Assembly: GCA_964476565.1 (NCBI GenBank)
Contig: CAYZBG010000004.1
Location: 1-64,000, forward strand
Source: CAMAXB01 sp964476565
GTDB taxonomy: Bacteria; Verrucomicrobiota; Verrucomicrobiia; Opitutales; Opitutaceae
Direction of reading: 5' to 3'
Length of the DNA stretch: 64,000 nucleotides
Numbering within the stretch: position 1 is the first letter of the stretch; every line of letters starts with the position of its first letter. Shown here one piece after another: positions 52,419 to 61,187 of the stretch. Under the pieces are notes generated by a model that was given only the letters and a program-made list of their open reading frames with translations, made no database searches and was not told the DNA's origin. Both the position numbers and the translations under genes were made by a program.

Positions 52419-53459
52419 TTATGCCGACGGCCGCACCGTCTCGCCGGTCCGCCAGGAGCCCTCGATCAGGATGGTGCGGGCGTGGGACGGGGCACCGGCC
52501 TCGTTGCGATTGCGTTGTGCCACCAGTACATCGACCGCCGTGTGGCCAAGATGGGAGACATGCTGGTCGATGCCCGCCCACGAAGGATCGCCAGACGACC
52601 AGTCGAGCAAAACGAAGCCTGTGTCCTCGGGCACGCGCATCCCCCGGTGGAGCAACAGGCCGTAGGTTTCGACATGGGGACTGAGGACCACATCGGGACG
52701 GTATCGATGGAGCCAGGCGGTGAAGGCCCGGGAATCGAGCTCGTCGTCGATGAAGGCGGGCACCTGATCGCCCTTGGGCAGAAGCTGGCAGGATCCCAGG
52801 AAACCGCCGCTCCAATGCTGGCGTACGCGAGCGTTGGATTGGGCGGTGGAGACGAAGCCCGGCCGCTGGTAGCCCAGTTTGCGCACCTCCCGCATGGCGA
52901 GACGGATTCCCTCGAAATGATCGTGGGAAACACGCGAAAGGCGCGGCGATTCGAGCGTGAAGGCGATCGTCACCCCGTAAAATTCGGAGCAGTCCAGTTC
53001 CAGGTTCACCGCGTCCCGGGGCAGAGGCGGAACAATGATGCTGTCGATACCGCGCGCCTGCAGGATGGTCTTCAAGCGCCGGGCGGAGATGGCGGGATTG
53101 CCAGCCCAGACCTCCTCCAAGGCAAACCCCATTTCCTCGGCGCGCGCGCGCACGCCGGCGAGGACGCGCGAGTAGAAGCCGCCTCCGTGGAAGCCGTCGG
53201 GGTTGTTGAGAAAATTGAGGAAGCCGATGGTACCGCGAAAGACGCCTTTGGACCGGTCGCGGCGCAGGTAGGACATGAACCGCGCAATCTCCGGGTCGGG
53301 GCGGTAGCCGAGTTTGCGCGCGAGGCGCGCGATGCGTTGGCGGGTTGCGGGGGAGACTTGGGAGCTGTTGCGGAGCGCGAACGACACCGTCATGGTCGAT
53401 ACGCCGGCAGCTTGGGCGATCTGCTTGAGGGAAACCTTGCCGGCGGCAATACGGGGCAT
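52419..53459 (-). CDS. LacI-family regulator (PUL 2)
   Basis: 346 residues. Helix-turn-helix ISLKQ-type start: KVSLKQIAQAAGVSTMTVSF (residues about 8-27), LGYRPDPEIARFMSYLRR hinge, effector domain and the ending RTILIEGSWRTGETVRPS. The recognition helix STMTVS is the same as in the regulator at 40-41 kb, consistent with both reading the same CTTTA-N3-TAAAG sequence. Between a sulfatase and the LamG protein on one strand. Confidence 0.85.
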   Translation of the reverse strand: MPRIAAGKVSLKQIAQAAGVSTMTVSFALRNSSQVSPATRQRIARLARKLGYRPDPEIARFMSYLRRDRSKGVFRGTIGFLNFLNNPDGFHGGGFYSRVLAGVRARAEEMGFALEEVWAGNPAISARRLKTILQARGIDSIIVPPLPRDAVNLELDCSEFYGVTIAFTLESPRLSRVSHDHFEGIRLAMREVRKLGYQRPGFVSTAQSNARVRQHWSGGFLGSCQLLPKGDQVPAFIDDELDSRAFTAWLHRYRPDVVLSPHVETYGLLLHRGMRVPEDTGFVLLDWSSGDPSWAGIDQHVSHLGHTAVDVLVAQRNRNEAGAPSHARTILIEGSWRTGETVRPSA

Positions 53460-53486
53460 GATGTAGCGGAGGGGGTGGGGAACACG

Positions 53487-55118
53487 TCAGGCCGGTCGCA
53501 GCCGCCCGTGGCTGTCGCGGCGGGGCCACGCGGCGTGGATCAAGGCGAGGTGCATGAGCAACTCGCGCGTCATGCGTTCGCGGACGTGCTGCACGTCCGG
53601 GTCGTCAAAGCGGTTGTTTCCTTCATGCGGATCGCGGGCGAGGTGATAAAGCTCGCCGCGCAACGGTGCACGGGAGCGGCGGGCGGACGCGTGATCGGAG
53701 TCGAAAAAGAGGATCAGCTTCCATTCGGCGGTGCGCCAGAGGTAGGCGGGGGCACGGAGCACGTCGTCGCTGCCGTTGCCGTGCATTTCGCTGAAGGCGG
53801 CGGTCCGTTCGGCCGGCGCGAGCAGGTTCTCCCCGGGCAACTCCGGCGGAACCTCGAGGCCGGTAGCGGCGAGCAGGGTGGGGACGAGGTCAGTGAGGGC
53901 GGCCGGCCGCGAATCGCGCGTGCCGCGCCGGTCGACCGGCACGCCGGCACCGGCGAGGATCAGGGGTACGCGGAGGCTGTCCTCGTACAGGCTGTATTTG
54001 CTGAAACGATACCGTGCGCCGAGGCTTTCGCCGTGGTCGGAGGTGAAGACGACAAGGGTGTTGTTCGCCTGGCCGGTGCGTTCGAGGTAGTCGAGCACGC
54101 GGCCGAACTGGGCGTCGACGTAGGAGCAAAGGGCGTAGTAGCGCAGAGTGGCGCGGCGGCGTTCGCGTGGTGGGAGGGCAAGCCAGTCCTGCAGGGCATC
54201 CTCCGTATGGGGGAGATTGGGAAAATGGTCCGTTAGGGCGGATCGATCGGGCGGAAGCGGCACGTCGGGAATGTCGTCGAGGGAGTACCAGGCTTCGTAG
54301 GCTTCGGGTGCGTAGAGCGGCGCGTGGGGCGCGTCGAACGAAAGGTAGCAATGCCAGGGGCGAACGGAGGAGGCGGCGCGGTCAAGGGCCTCGAGCGTGC
54401 GGTCCGTGAGCCAGGCTTCCCGGAGGTTGGAACCGTCACCGGGCAGGGTGCGGCCGCGGTACCCGGCGATGCCCTCGCCGCCGTAGCCGGCTTCGCGATT
54501 CCATGCGCGAATCTCAGCCATGCGTTGCGGCTGCTGGTCGGCATCACCGAAGTAGATGGCGCCCGGCTCGCGGTCATGGCCACCCGGCATGCGCGCAATG
54601 TAACGCTCCGCAAAGCCGAACGTTCCCGGTACGACCTCGCGGATGCCGCGGGCGGGATTGGGTGCGATGGTCCAATGGGTCTTGCCTGCGCCGATGGTGT
54701 GATAGCCGGCGGCACGATGTCTCTCCCATAGGGTCGGGATCAGCAGATCGCGGCTGTCCTGGATCGCTTGGGCGTTGTTTCGGACCCCGATCTGCGACGG
54801 ATAGAGTCCGGTGGTCAGCGAGTACCGGCTCGGGATGCACATCGGACACTGGCAGATGGCCTGGTCGAACAGGATGCCGCGTGCTGCCAGCCGGTCGAGC
54901 CACGGCGTCTTCACCGCCGGATTCACGGCCCCCAGCGCGTTCCAGCTCTGCTGGTCCGTCATGAGAAAGAGCACATTGGGAGTCGCGGATGAACGATTCA
55001 CGGGAGGAAGGGCGGACGGAGCCGCGTTCAATGCCGGCAGCAGAAGCGTTCCGGTGGCCAGCCCCGTCTGCTTCAGAAAATGACGGCGCGTCGGGGCAGG
55101 AGCGGGGCGGGGTGGCAT
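53487..55118 (-). CDS. Sulfatase, Tat-type signal
   Basis: 543 residues. N-terminus TRRHFLKQTGLATG is a twin-arginine-like signal, so the folded enzyme is exported. Sulfatase elements: NVLFLMTDQQSWN, CPMCIPSRYSLTTG with the C-x-P-S-R Cys (about 105) that becomes formylglycine, GKTHWTIAPN, FTSDHGESLGARY and LYHLARDPHEGNNRFDD. The C-P-S-R form requires a formylglycine-generating enzyme encoded elsewhere. Probably removes sulfate from a sulfated polysaccharide. Preceded by an operator at 55168. Confidence 0.9.
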   Translation of the reverse strand: MPPRPAPAPTRRHFLKQTGLATGTLLLPALNAAPSALPPVNRSSATPNVLFLMTDQQSWNALGAVNPAVKTPWLDRLAARGILFDQAICQCPMCIPSRYSLTTGLYPSQIGVRNNAQAIQDSRDLLIPTLWERHRAAGYHTIGAGKTHWTIAPNPARGIREVVPGTFGFAERYIARMPGGHDREPGAIYFGDADQQPQRMAEIRAWNREAGYGGEGIAGYRGRTLPGDGSNLREAWLTDRTLEALDRAASSVRPWHCYLSFDAPHAPLYAPEAYEAWYSLDDIPDVPLPPDRSALTDHFPNLPHTEDALQDWLALPPRERRRATLRYYALCSYVDAQFGRVLDYLERTGQANNTLVVFTSDHGESLGARYRFSKYSLYEDSLRVPLILAGAGVPVDRRGTRDSRPAALTDLVPTLLAATGLEVPPELPGENLLAPAERTAAFSEMHGNGSDDVLRAPAYLWRTAEWKLILFFDSDHASARRSRAPLRGELYHLARDPHEGNNRFDDPDVQHVRERMTRELLMHLALIHAAWPRRDSHGRLRPA

Positions 55119-55167
55119 TCCGACCGGAGCGTGGCGGTGCTGCGCCGCGGGCGCCAGCCGGGAACGA

Positions 55168-55180
55168 CTTTACGCTAAAG
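55168..55180. promoter_or_regulatory. LacI-type operator CTTTACGCTAAAG
   Basis: CTTTA-N3-TAAAG dyad between the divergent sulfatase (start 55118) and TPR gene (start 55255); could control both. Confidence 0.7.
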
Positions 55181-55254
55181 ATATCCGCCGGTTGCGGTGG
55201 GGCGTACGCACTTTACGGTGGAGGCGCCGTGTTGCCCCCGGCCAGCCCTTCCAC

Positions 55255-56091
55255 GTGAAACCCCTGCACCACCGGTTCCTTTTCCTGGCGATCCTTTGCT
55301 GCACCTGGGTGGCGACCGTGCACGCGGCCGACGACGTTCGGGCCGGTCGTCTGGAAGAGGCGTTTCACGACCTGACACAGTACCGGTTCAACCGCGCCGA
55401 GTTGGCCTTTACGGACCTGGCTGCGGACCCGAATTGGCCGCTGAGGCGGGATGCCCTGTTCGGGCGGGCGCTGGCGCTGTTGAACACGCAGCCGCAGACG
55501 CAGGACAAAGTGCGTCTGGCGGAGACCTTGTTCGCCGAGGTGCGGTCGGTTTCGGCGGCGGACGATCTCGGCATCGGTGCGCGGTACTTTTCCGCGCGTC
55601 TGCATCAGGTGCACTTTCAACCGGCAAATGTGGCGCGGGCTCGTGAGGAGCTGCTTGCGCTGGGCAACGATCATCCTGGGCACTACCTCGGGCAGCTGGC
55701 GTGGGTCCGGCTCGCCTTCATCGAGCTCTTCGCGCCCGGCGAAGCCGAGGCGAAGCGAGCCGTGCTCGCGCGCTACGAGGCCCTGTCGCTGCCGTGGATC
55801 GACGAGCATCTGTCGGCGGTGTTCCACACCGTGCTGGGGGATGCCACCATGGTGATCTTCGGCGACGCCGCCCGGGCAACGGTTCATTATCGTAAAGTCG
55901 TGCAGAACCCGGAAGTCAGGGAGCTGACGCTGGTCGACGCGCTCGTCCGCATCGGTGAGACGGCCCACCAGGCCGGCGTTGCCGATGTCGCCACTGACGC
56001 CTACCGGCAGGTGCTGGCGCTTTCGCCCCGGGATCCGCGTGCCTGGTTCATCCGCAACCGCCTGGCTGGGCTCGAAGGGAAAACGCCGTGA
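55255..56091 (+). CDS. Secreted TPR-like protein
   Basis: 278 residues from a GTG at 55255, chosen for its signal peptide (FLFLAILCCTWVATVHA); an ATG at 55192 adds 21 unlikely residues and is close to the operator. After cleavage helical repeats of TPR type: QYRFNRAELAFTDLAADPNW, RDALFGRALALLN, DNHPGHYLGQLAWVRL, ALVRIGETAHQAG, and a closing DAYRQVLALSPRDPRAWF. Probably a scaffold or a partner of the solute-binding protein, whose start overlaps its stop. Confidence 0.7.
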   Translation: MKPLHHRFLFLAILCCTWVATVHAADDVRAGRLEEAFHDLTQYRFNRAELAFTDLAADPNWPLRRDALFGRALALLNTQPQTQDKVRLAETLFAEVRSVSAADDLGIGARYFSARLHQVHFQPANVARAREELLALGNDHPGHYLGQLAWVRLAFIELFAPGEAEAKRAVLARYEALSLPWIDEHLSAVFHTVLGDATMVIFGDAARATVHYRKVVQNPEVRELTLVDALVRIGETAHQAGVADVATDAYRQVLALSPRDPRAWFIRNRLAGLEGKTP

Positions 56092-57722
56092 AGCTGCGCC
56101 GTGCGGTCCAGTACTTCGGTCTCAGCCTGCTGGTGGCGGCCTTTGGCCTCGGCATGCTGAGGCTCTTTCACGTCGGTGGCCTCGGTGGCGACGCAGGCGC
56201 CCACACGCTCCGCATCGGTCACTACCAGTTGGAGAGCGGCGCACGCGAAGCCCTGGCGGCGGTGATCGGCGAGTACGAGGCGCTGCATCCCGGGCGAAAG
56301 GTCGTGCAGACGGCCATTCCGGAGCGGGTGTTTCCGTCATGGTTGCGCACCCAGCTGGTAGGCGGGACGCCGCCGGACATCATCCAACTCGGCCGGGAGT
56401 CGGGAAGTTTCGAGGACATCTACGCGAACTATTTCGAGCCGATCGGTTCCTGGCTGCGGCAGCCGAATCCTTACAACGCGAAGACCTACGACGCCGAGTC
56501 GCCCCTCGAGGACGTGCCGTGGATCAACACCTTTGTCGATGGGCTCGAGCGCGGCGCCAGTTACAGCGGCGCCCTCATGGAGCACTACGGGGTGCCCAGC
56601 ACCTTGTTCACCACGCGCGTGTTCTACAACCGCGCTTTGCTCGAGGAGGTGCAGGGCGACGCGCCCATGCCGTGGGAATTCTCGGAATTCGTCGCGCTCT
56701 GCGCACGCATCGAGGCCTTTGCGCGCGAGCAGAACCGGCTGATCGTCCCGATCGCCGGTTCCAAGGTGAACGCACCGCCGCTGCTGCAGGCGCTCTTCGA
56801 GAGCCAGACGCAGGCCCTCTTCCTCAACGTCGATCCGCTGCCGATGCTGCGGGTCAATTTCTTCGAATTTCACGGGATGAATGCACTGCGGGGCAGGTGG
56901 AACCTCGAGTCCCCGCAACTGCACGCGGCGTTCTCGGCGATGCGCGAGGTCGGCCGGCACATGTCGCCGGGGGCGCTGCAGTTGGAGCGCGACGATTCGC
57001 TCTTCCTGTTCTCGCAGGGGCGGGCGGCCTTCCTGGTCACCGGCAGCCAGGACGCACGGTCGCTGGCGGAGCAGTGCGCGTTTCCCCTCGGCGTGTTCGC
57101 GATCCCGTATCCGTCGCCCGACGACGAGAAGTACGGGCGCTTCGCCACCGGCGACGTCTCGGAGGGCGCCGTGACCACACAGTTCGTGCTCGGGTTGACG
57201 CGCGATTCGCGGAAGAAGGAGGAGGCGATTGATTTCCTGCGGTTCTTGACCTCGCGGCGCATGAACAAGCTGTTTGCGGAAACCGCCCGGTGGCTGCCTG
57301 TAGTCGTATCGGTCGAGCCCTCGGACGAGCTCGCGGCCTTCAGCCCGGAGCTGGAAGGATATCCGCCGGGGCCTTACTTCCTCGCGCCGGGGCCCTCGAC
57401 GGGATTCCTGCTGCAGACCAACCTGCACACGCTGCTGCAAACCAGCGGGTCGGTGGAGGCGTTTCTCGACGCGGTCCGTCCGGGCTTCGAGCCGGCGATC
57501 CGGGCCGATGTGATGCGCATCCATCAGGGCAACGTTCGCATGACGGCGCGTGTGGATTCGGTCCTCGGCGCCCGCTACTGGCTCGGCCTGCGTCAGGGCG
57601 GCGAGCGCGACCGGCGCCACGTGCTCGTGACCCAAATCCAGGCCACGCGCGAGCTGCGCAAGCACCGCATCGACTACGAACTCTCCATCCTCGCCGCGGG
57701 TGCGGCAGACGGCGCGAAGTGA
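56088..57722 (+). CDS. Family 1 extracellular solute-binding protein
   Basis: 544 residues, GTG start coupled to the TPR gene. A membrane helix at about 8-25 (YFGLSLLVAAFGLGML) anchors or exports it. Features: VIGEYEALHPGRKVVQTAIP, LVGGTPPDIIQLGRESG, TTRVFYNRALLEEV, SQGRAAFLVTGSQDA and EEAIDFLRFLTSRRMNKLF, which are typical of ABC sugar-binding proteins. The C-terminal 100 residues are longer than usual. No ABC permease or ATPase gene is in the window, so it may act as sensor or binding module instead of transporter part. Stop overlaps the next gene. Confidence 0.8.
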   Translation: MKLRRAVQYFGLSLLVAAFGLGMLRLFHVGGLGGDAGAHTLRIGHYQLESGAREALAAVIGEYEALHPGRKVVQTAIPERVFPSWLRTQLVGGTPPDIIQLGRESGSFEDIYANYFEPIGSWLRQPNPYNAKTYDAESPLEDVPWINTFVDGLERGASYSGALMEHYGVPSTLFTTRVFYNRALLEEVQGDAPMPWEFSEFVALCARIEAFAREQNRLIVPIAGSKVNAPPLLQALFESQTQALFLNVDPLPMLRVNFFEFHGMNALRGRWNLESPQLHAAFSAMREVGRHMSPGALQLERDDSLFLFSQGRAAFLVTGSQDARSLAEQCAFPLGVFAIPYPSPDDEKYGRFATGDVSEGAVTTQFVLGLTRDSRKKEEAIDFLRFLTSRRMNKLFAETARWLPVVVSVEPSDELAAFSPELEGYPPGPYFLAPGPSTGFLLQTNLHTLLQTSGSVEAFLDAVRPGFEPAIRADVMRIHQGNVRMTARVDSVLGARYWLGLRQGGERDRRHVLVTQIQATRELRKHRIDYELSILAAGAADGAK

Positions 57723-59002
57723 ACATCGTCTACCTCCACTGTCACGATGCCGGCCGGTGGCTTTCGCCTTACGGGTGTCCGGTGCGCACGCCGCAGCTCG
57801 CGGCCTTTGCGCGGACCGCCCTGCGCTTCGACGAGGCGCATTGCGCCGCTCCAACCTGTTCACCGAGCCGGGTGGCGATGCTGACGGGGCTTTCGCCGCA
57901 CGAGGCCGGCATGGTCGGACTGGCGCACCGCGGCTTCGCGATGACGAGACCCGAGCGTCACCTGGCCGTGCGGCTGCGGGCGCACGGGTACGAGACGGCG
58001 CTGGCCGGCATCCAGCATGAGTGGGCATTTCAGGCGCCCTTGCCCTACGAGCACGTCCTGCCCCGGGAGTCACCCCAGGGGGTGAGTAGTCCAGAGAACG
58101 ATTGGTTTGTCGCCACCCGAGCGGCGGCTTTTCTGCGTGAACGCCGGCGGGACCGGCCCCTGTTTCTGTCCTGCGGCTTCTACTTCCCGCACCGGGTCTT
58201 TCCTCCCGTCGAGGTGGAGCGCCTGCCGACGGCGGACGCCTTGCCGCCGGGATTGCCGGACGTTCCCCCGGTCCGCGATGATTTTGCCGGCTATGCCACG
58301 GCGGTCTCCCGGATGGATGACGCATTGGGACTCGTCATGCGCGCCGTGGAGGAAACATGTCCGAAGGAGGAGACGGTCGTGCTTTTCACCACGGATCACG
58401 GCCCCGCGTTTCCCGGCATGAAATGCCGGCTCGGCGCCGCCGGTACGGGCGTGGCTCTGCTGTTGCGTACGCCCGACCTCGCCCGGCCTGGAGTGGCGAC
58501 GGCGGAACTCGTTTCCCAGATCGATCTGTATCCAACGCTTGGCGACTATGCCGGGCTGGAGCCGCTTGCGGGTGAAGGTCGCTCGTTGCGCCCGCTGCTC
58601 CGGGGCGGATCCCTAGCGGCCAGACCCGGAGTATTCTCCGAGGTCAGCTTCCATGTTGCATACGAGCCGATGCGGGCCGTCCGCACGATGACGCACCTTT
58701 ATGTCCGCCGGTTTGATCTCGGGAACCATCCGGCGATGGCCAACGTTGATGAGGGGCCGGCCAAACGGTGGTGCGAGGCGCATGGGCAGCTGGGTGCGCC
58801 GGTTTTGGAGGAAGAACTGTACGACCTCCGCCTTGACCCCGGAGAAACGACGGACCTCGCCGCAGATCCGGCTCACGCCGAGGTGCTGCGCGAGCTACGA
58901 ATGCAGTTGGCCGGTTGGATGGAGCGGACCTCGGATCCCTTGCGGCTGGGGAAGGTTCCGGCTCCGGCCGGGGCGCGGATCATGCCTCCGGGCGGCCGGT
59001 AA
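57719..59002 (+). CDS. Sulfatase without signal peptide
   Basis: 427 residues from a GTG at 57719 (VNIVYLHCHDAGRW), overlapping the solute-binding protein stop (GTGA); the open frame extends back to 57290 but is an off-frame shadow of that gene. C-S-P-S-R motif in APTCSPSRVAMLTGLS (Cys about 45), then FLSCGFYFPHRVF, FTTDHGPAFPGMK and EELYDLRLDPGETTDL. The early H-C-H-D-A-G-R start resembles N-sulfoglucosamine sulfohydrolase-type members. No signal is visible, so the enzyme is probably cytoplasmic. Confidence 0.85.
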   Translation: MNIVYLHCHDAGRWLSPYGCPVRTPQLAAFARTALRFDEAHCAAPTCSPSRVAMLTGLSPHEAGMVGLAHRGFAMTRPERHLAVRLRAHGYETALAGIQHEWAFQAPLPYEHVLPRESPQGVSSPENDWFVATRAAAFLRERRRDRPLFLSCGFYFPHRVFPPVEVERLPTADALPPGLPDVPPVRDDFAGYATAVSRMDDALGLVMRAVEETCPKEETVVLFTTDHGPAFPGMKCRLGAAGTGVALLLRTPDLARPGVATAELVSQIDLYPTLGDYAGLEPLAGEGRSLRPLLRGGSLAARPGVFSEVSFHVAYEPMRAVRTMTHLYVRRFDLGNHPAMANVDEGPAKRWCEAHGQLGAPVLEEELYDLRLDPGETTDLAADPAHAEVLRELRMQLAGWMERTSDPLRLGKVPAPAGARIMPPGGR

Positions 59003-59716
59003 TCACGGTGAACGTGCGCCCGGTTCCGTCGCCCCGCCGGGTTTTGGTGCTGCGGGCGCAAGGGCCAGCAGTTCGGAGACGGTGACAAAACGCAGGCCTT
59101 TGGCGCGCAGGCGGGAAATGATCTCAGGCATGGCCTCGACGGTCTTGTCGGGCCACGTGTGCATCAGCACGATGTCACCCGGTCCGGCTTTGGCAGCGGT
59201 TTCGAGAATCTGCTCGCGGGTGGTGGCGGCGTCCCAGTCCTTGGTGGCGACTTCCGTGGTGATCGAGGGCAGGCGGAGTTCGGCGAGGACCGCCCAGACG
59301 GCCGGGCTGTGGGCGAGGAACGGTGCGCGGAAGACGCGAGGAGCGATGCCGGTGGTTTTCGCAATGAGGTCCTGTGCGTCCACGATCTCGGCGCGAACGG
59401 CGGCTGGATCCGCGAGGCGGGAAAGGTTCGGGTGGCTTTGGGTGTGGTTGCCGATCTCGTGGCCGCCGGCGACGAGGGCTCGCGCCAATTCGGGGTGTTT
59501 GGCGACGTTGTTGCCGACTTCGAAGAAGGTGACGCGCACGCCCTCGCGGGCAAAGATCTCCAGCAGGCGCGGCGTGTTGGCGGGGTGCGGACCGTCATCG
59601 AAGGTGAGGGCGACCACCGGTTCGACGGTGGCGACGGCACTGATGGGTGTGTCGGCGCTGGCCGGGGAGACGCCGAGAAGGGCGCTGAGGACGAGCATGG
59701 AGAGGGGGCGCTTCAT
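59003..59716 (-). CDS. Polysaccharide deacetylase (NodB fold)
   Basis: 237 residues with signal peptide (SMLVLSALLGVSPASA). NodB motifs: VALTFDDGPH (catalytic base Asp and metal Asp, about 36), VGGHEIGNHTQSHPNLSRL (metal His pair), RVFRAPFLAHSP and DIVLMHTWPD. Cleaves acetyl groups from N-acetyl-glucosamine-type or xylan polymers in the periplasm. Its stop abuts the sulfatase stop at 59002 (convergent, zero spacing). Confidence 0.85.
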   Translation of the reverse strand: MKRPLSMLVLSALLGVSPASADTPISAVATVEPVVALTFDDGPHPANTPRLLEIFAREGVRVTFFEVGNNVAKHPELARALVAGGHEIGNHTQSHPNLSRLADPAAVRAEIVDAQDLIAKTTGIAPRVFRAPFLAHSPAVWAVLAELRLPSITTEVATKDWDAATTREQILETAAKAGPGDIVLMHTWPDKTVEAMPEIISRLRAKGLRFVTVSELLALAPAAPKPGGATEPGARSP

Positions 59717-59751
59717 GAGAAGGCTGTGGACGTGGCCGGGCGTGTGGATGG

Positions 59752-61116
59752 TCAGGGTTCGACGGGCCAGGGGAGGGCGTCGAGCGACTCGCGGATAAAG
59801 GAAGCCTGACGCTCGCTCACGGCAGGCACGAAATGCACGTGGTCGCGGAAAAGCGGACCTTCCAACGCGGCGGTGAAGGCATGCAGGTCGATCACCGGGA
59901 CGCTGCGCGCTTCCATGACCTCGCGGGCGGCGGCGTTGTAGGCGAGCAGGTCGCGTTCGAAGCGGTGGAAGGCGCGGGAGCGCGCGTTGTGGCGTTGCTC
60001 GTCGAGCGGCGTCGTCGTGATCCAGACGAGGCGCTTGCCGGCGGCGTGCACGAGGTCGGCGAGGGTGGCGAGGTTGACGCGGTAGGCGTCGAGCGAGACC
60101 TGGCGGGCGCCGGTGGCAGGGTCCGTCTTGAGGTCGTGAAGGCCGCAGTTAACCAAGATCGTTGCCGGCAGGGCGGCGGGGTTTTGCAGGGCCTCGCGCA
60201 CGTGGGCGAGGACGGCGGCCGAGTCGCCGCCATTCGCACCCTGGGGGTGATCGAGGTCGGTGCGGGCCAGCTCGAGTCCGCCCTTGCGGACGTAGCGGTA
60301 GTGTCCGCGAACCGCCTGCGCGAGCGCGTCGTGATAGTCGATGGAGATGCTGTCGCCCACGACGTAGAAGGCGGGTCGCGAAAGGGCCCGGCCGATGACC
60401 CGCTCGAGCGCGGCGTCGCCTTCGGCGTTGGGATGAAGGCCGTCCGAAAAATGTCCTGGGCGCAGGGCGTCGTAGAGGCTGAAGAACTGCACGCCGGTGG
60501 TACGGACGAGTTGCTCGATGCCGGCGGCCAGTTGCGCGAGGATCGGCGGGGTGATGTCGTAGCCCTTGGTGCGGTTGACGGAATCCATGCCGTTGACGTC
60601 CACGTTCGGCGGGGCGGCGAGGAAGATGGCGTGGGCAGGAAAGCGCGTGAGCGCGAGATCCACCGCGCCCTGCAGGTTTGCGAGGCAGGAGGCGACCTTT
60701 GCGTTGGCCGGGCGCGGATCGCGGGCTGGGAGGTCGTTGACACCGAGGAGAATCAGGACGCCGGCGGCCTCGGGATGGGCAGCGAGTGCGGGAGGAAACT
60801 CGGTGGCCAGGTCGGACGTCTTTCGGCCCGAGCGGCCCGCGTTGATGAGCCGCCAAGGCCCGGCCGCATCAACCGCGTCAACCCAGGCCCCGCGGGCCGT
60901 GATGGAGTCGCCGAAACAGAGGAGGGCGGGACGAGCGGCCGGGTGATCGGGAGGGAGCTTCACGGACGGATCCACGGCGGTCGCTGGGTGATTGAGGGTG
61001 GCGGCGTGGGAGGTTTGCGCAAGAAAGGGCGTCTCGCTCGTCACCAAGAGCAGAACGACGAGAAGAGCGACGGTAACCTGTGGGAGGAAGATTAGCCGGT
61101 AGTTCAGGGGGGGCAT
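59752..61116 (-). CDS. Tandem SGNH/GDSL hydrolase
   Basis: 454 residues from the ATG at 61116 (signal MPPLNYRLIFLPQVTVALLV); an ATG at 61176 adds 20. Two complete SGNH domains: domain 1 (about 60-240) with LCFGDSITARG, LLGVNDLPA and DGLHPNAEGD; domain 2 (about 250-450) with YVVGDSISIDYHD, LVNCGLHDL and FRDHVHFVP. Each has the nucleophilic Ser, the Asn of block III and the terminal Asp-His. Probably a periplasmic acetyl-esterase with two active sites, matched to acetylated polysaccharides. Confidence 0.8.
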   Translation of the reverse strand: MPPLNYRLIFLPQVTVALLVVLLLVTSETPFLAQTSHAATLNHPATAVDPSVKLPPDHPAARPALLCFGDSITARGAWVDAVDAAGPWRLINAGRSGRKTSDLATEFPPALAAHPEAAGVLILLGVNDLPARDPRPANAKVASCLANLQGAVDLALTRFPAHAIFLAAPPNVDVNGMDSVNRTKGYDITPPILAQLAAGIEQLVRTTGVQFFSLYDALRPGHFSDGLHPNAEGDAALERVIGRALSRPAFYVVGDSISIDYHDALAQAVRGHYRYVRKGGLELARTDLDHPQGANGGDSAAVLAHVREALQNPAALPATILVNCGLHDLKTDPATGARQVSLDAYRVNLATLADLVHAAGKRLVWITTTPLDEQRHNARSRAFHRFERDLLAYNAAAREVMEARSVPVIDLHAFTAALEGPLFRDHVHFVPAVSERQASFIRESLDALPWPVEP

Positions 61117-61187
61117 GGGCACGAGGTCGAGAGAAGGTTTGGTCGGATAAAGACGGGTTCTGGCGGGAGGTTCCATCTCACGGCCGC

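Noticed and set aside
52482..54236. Open frame of 584 residues on the plus strand
   Set aside because: Antisense shadow of the LacI and sulfatase genes.
56337..58325. Open frame of 662 residues on the minus strand
   Set aside because: Antisense to the solute-binding protein and sulfatase genes, whose own motifs are clear.
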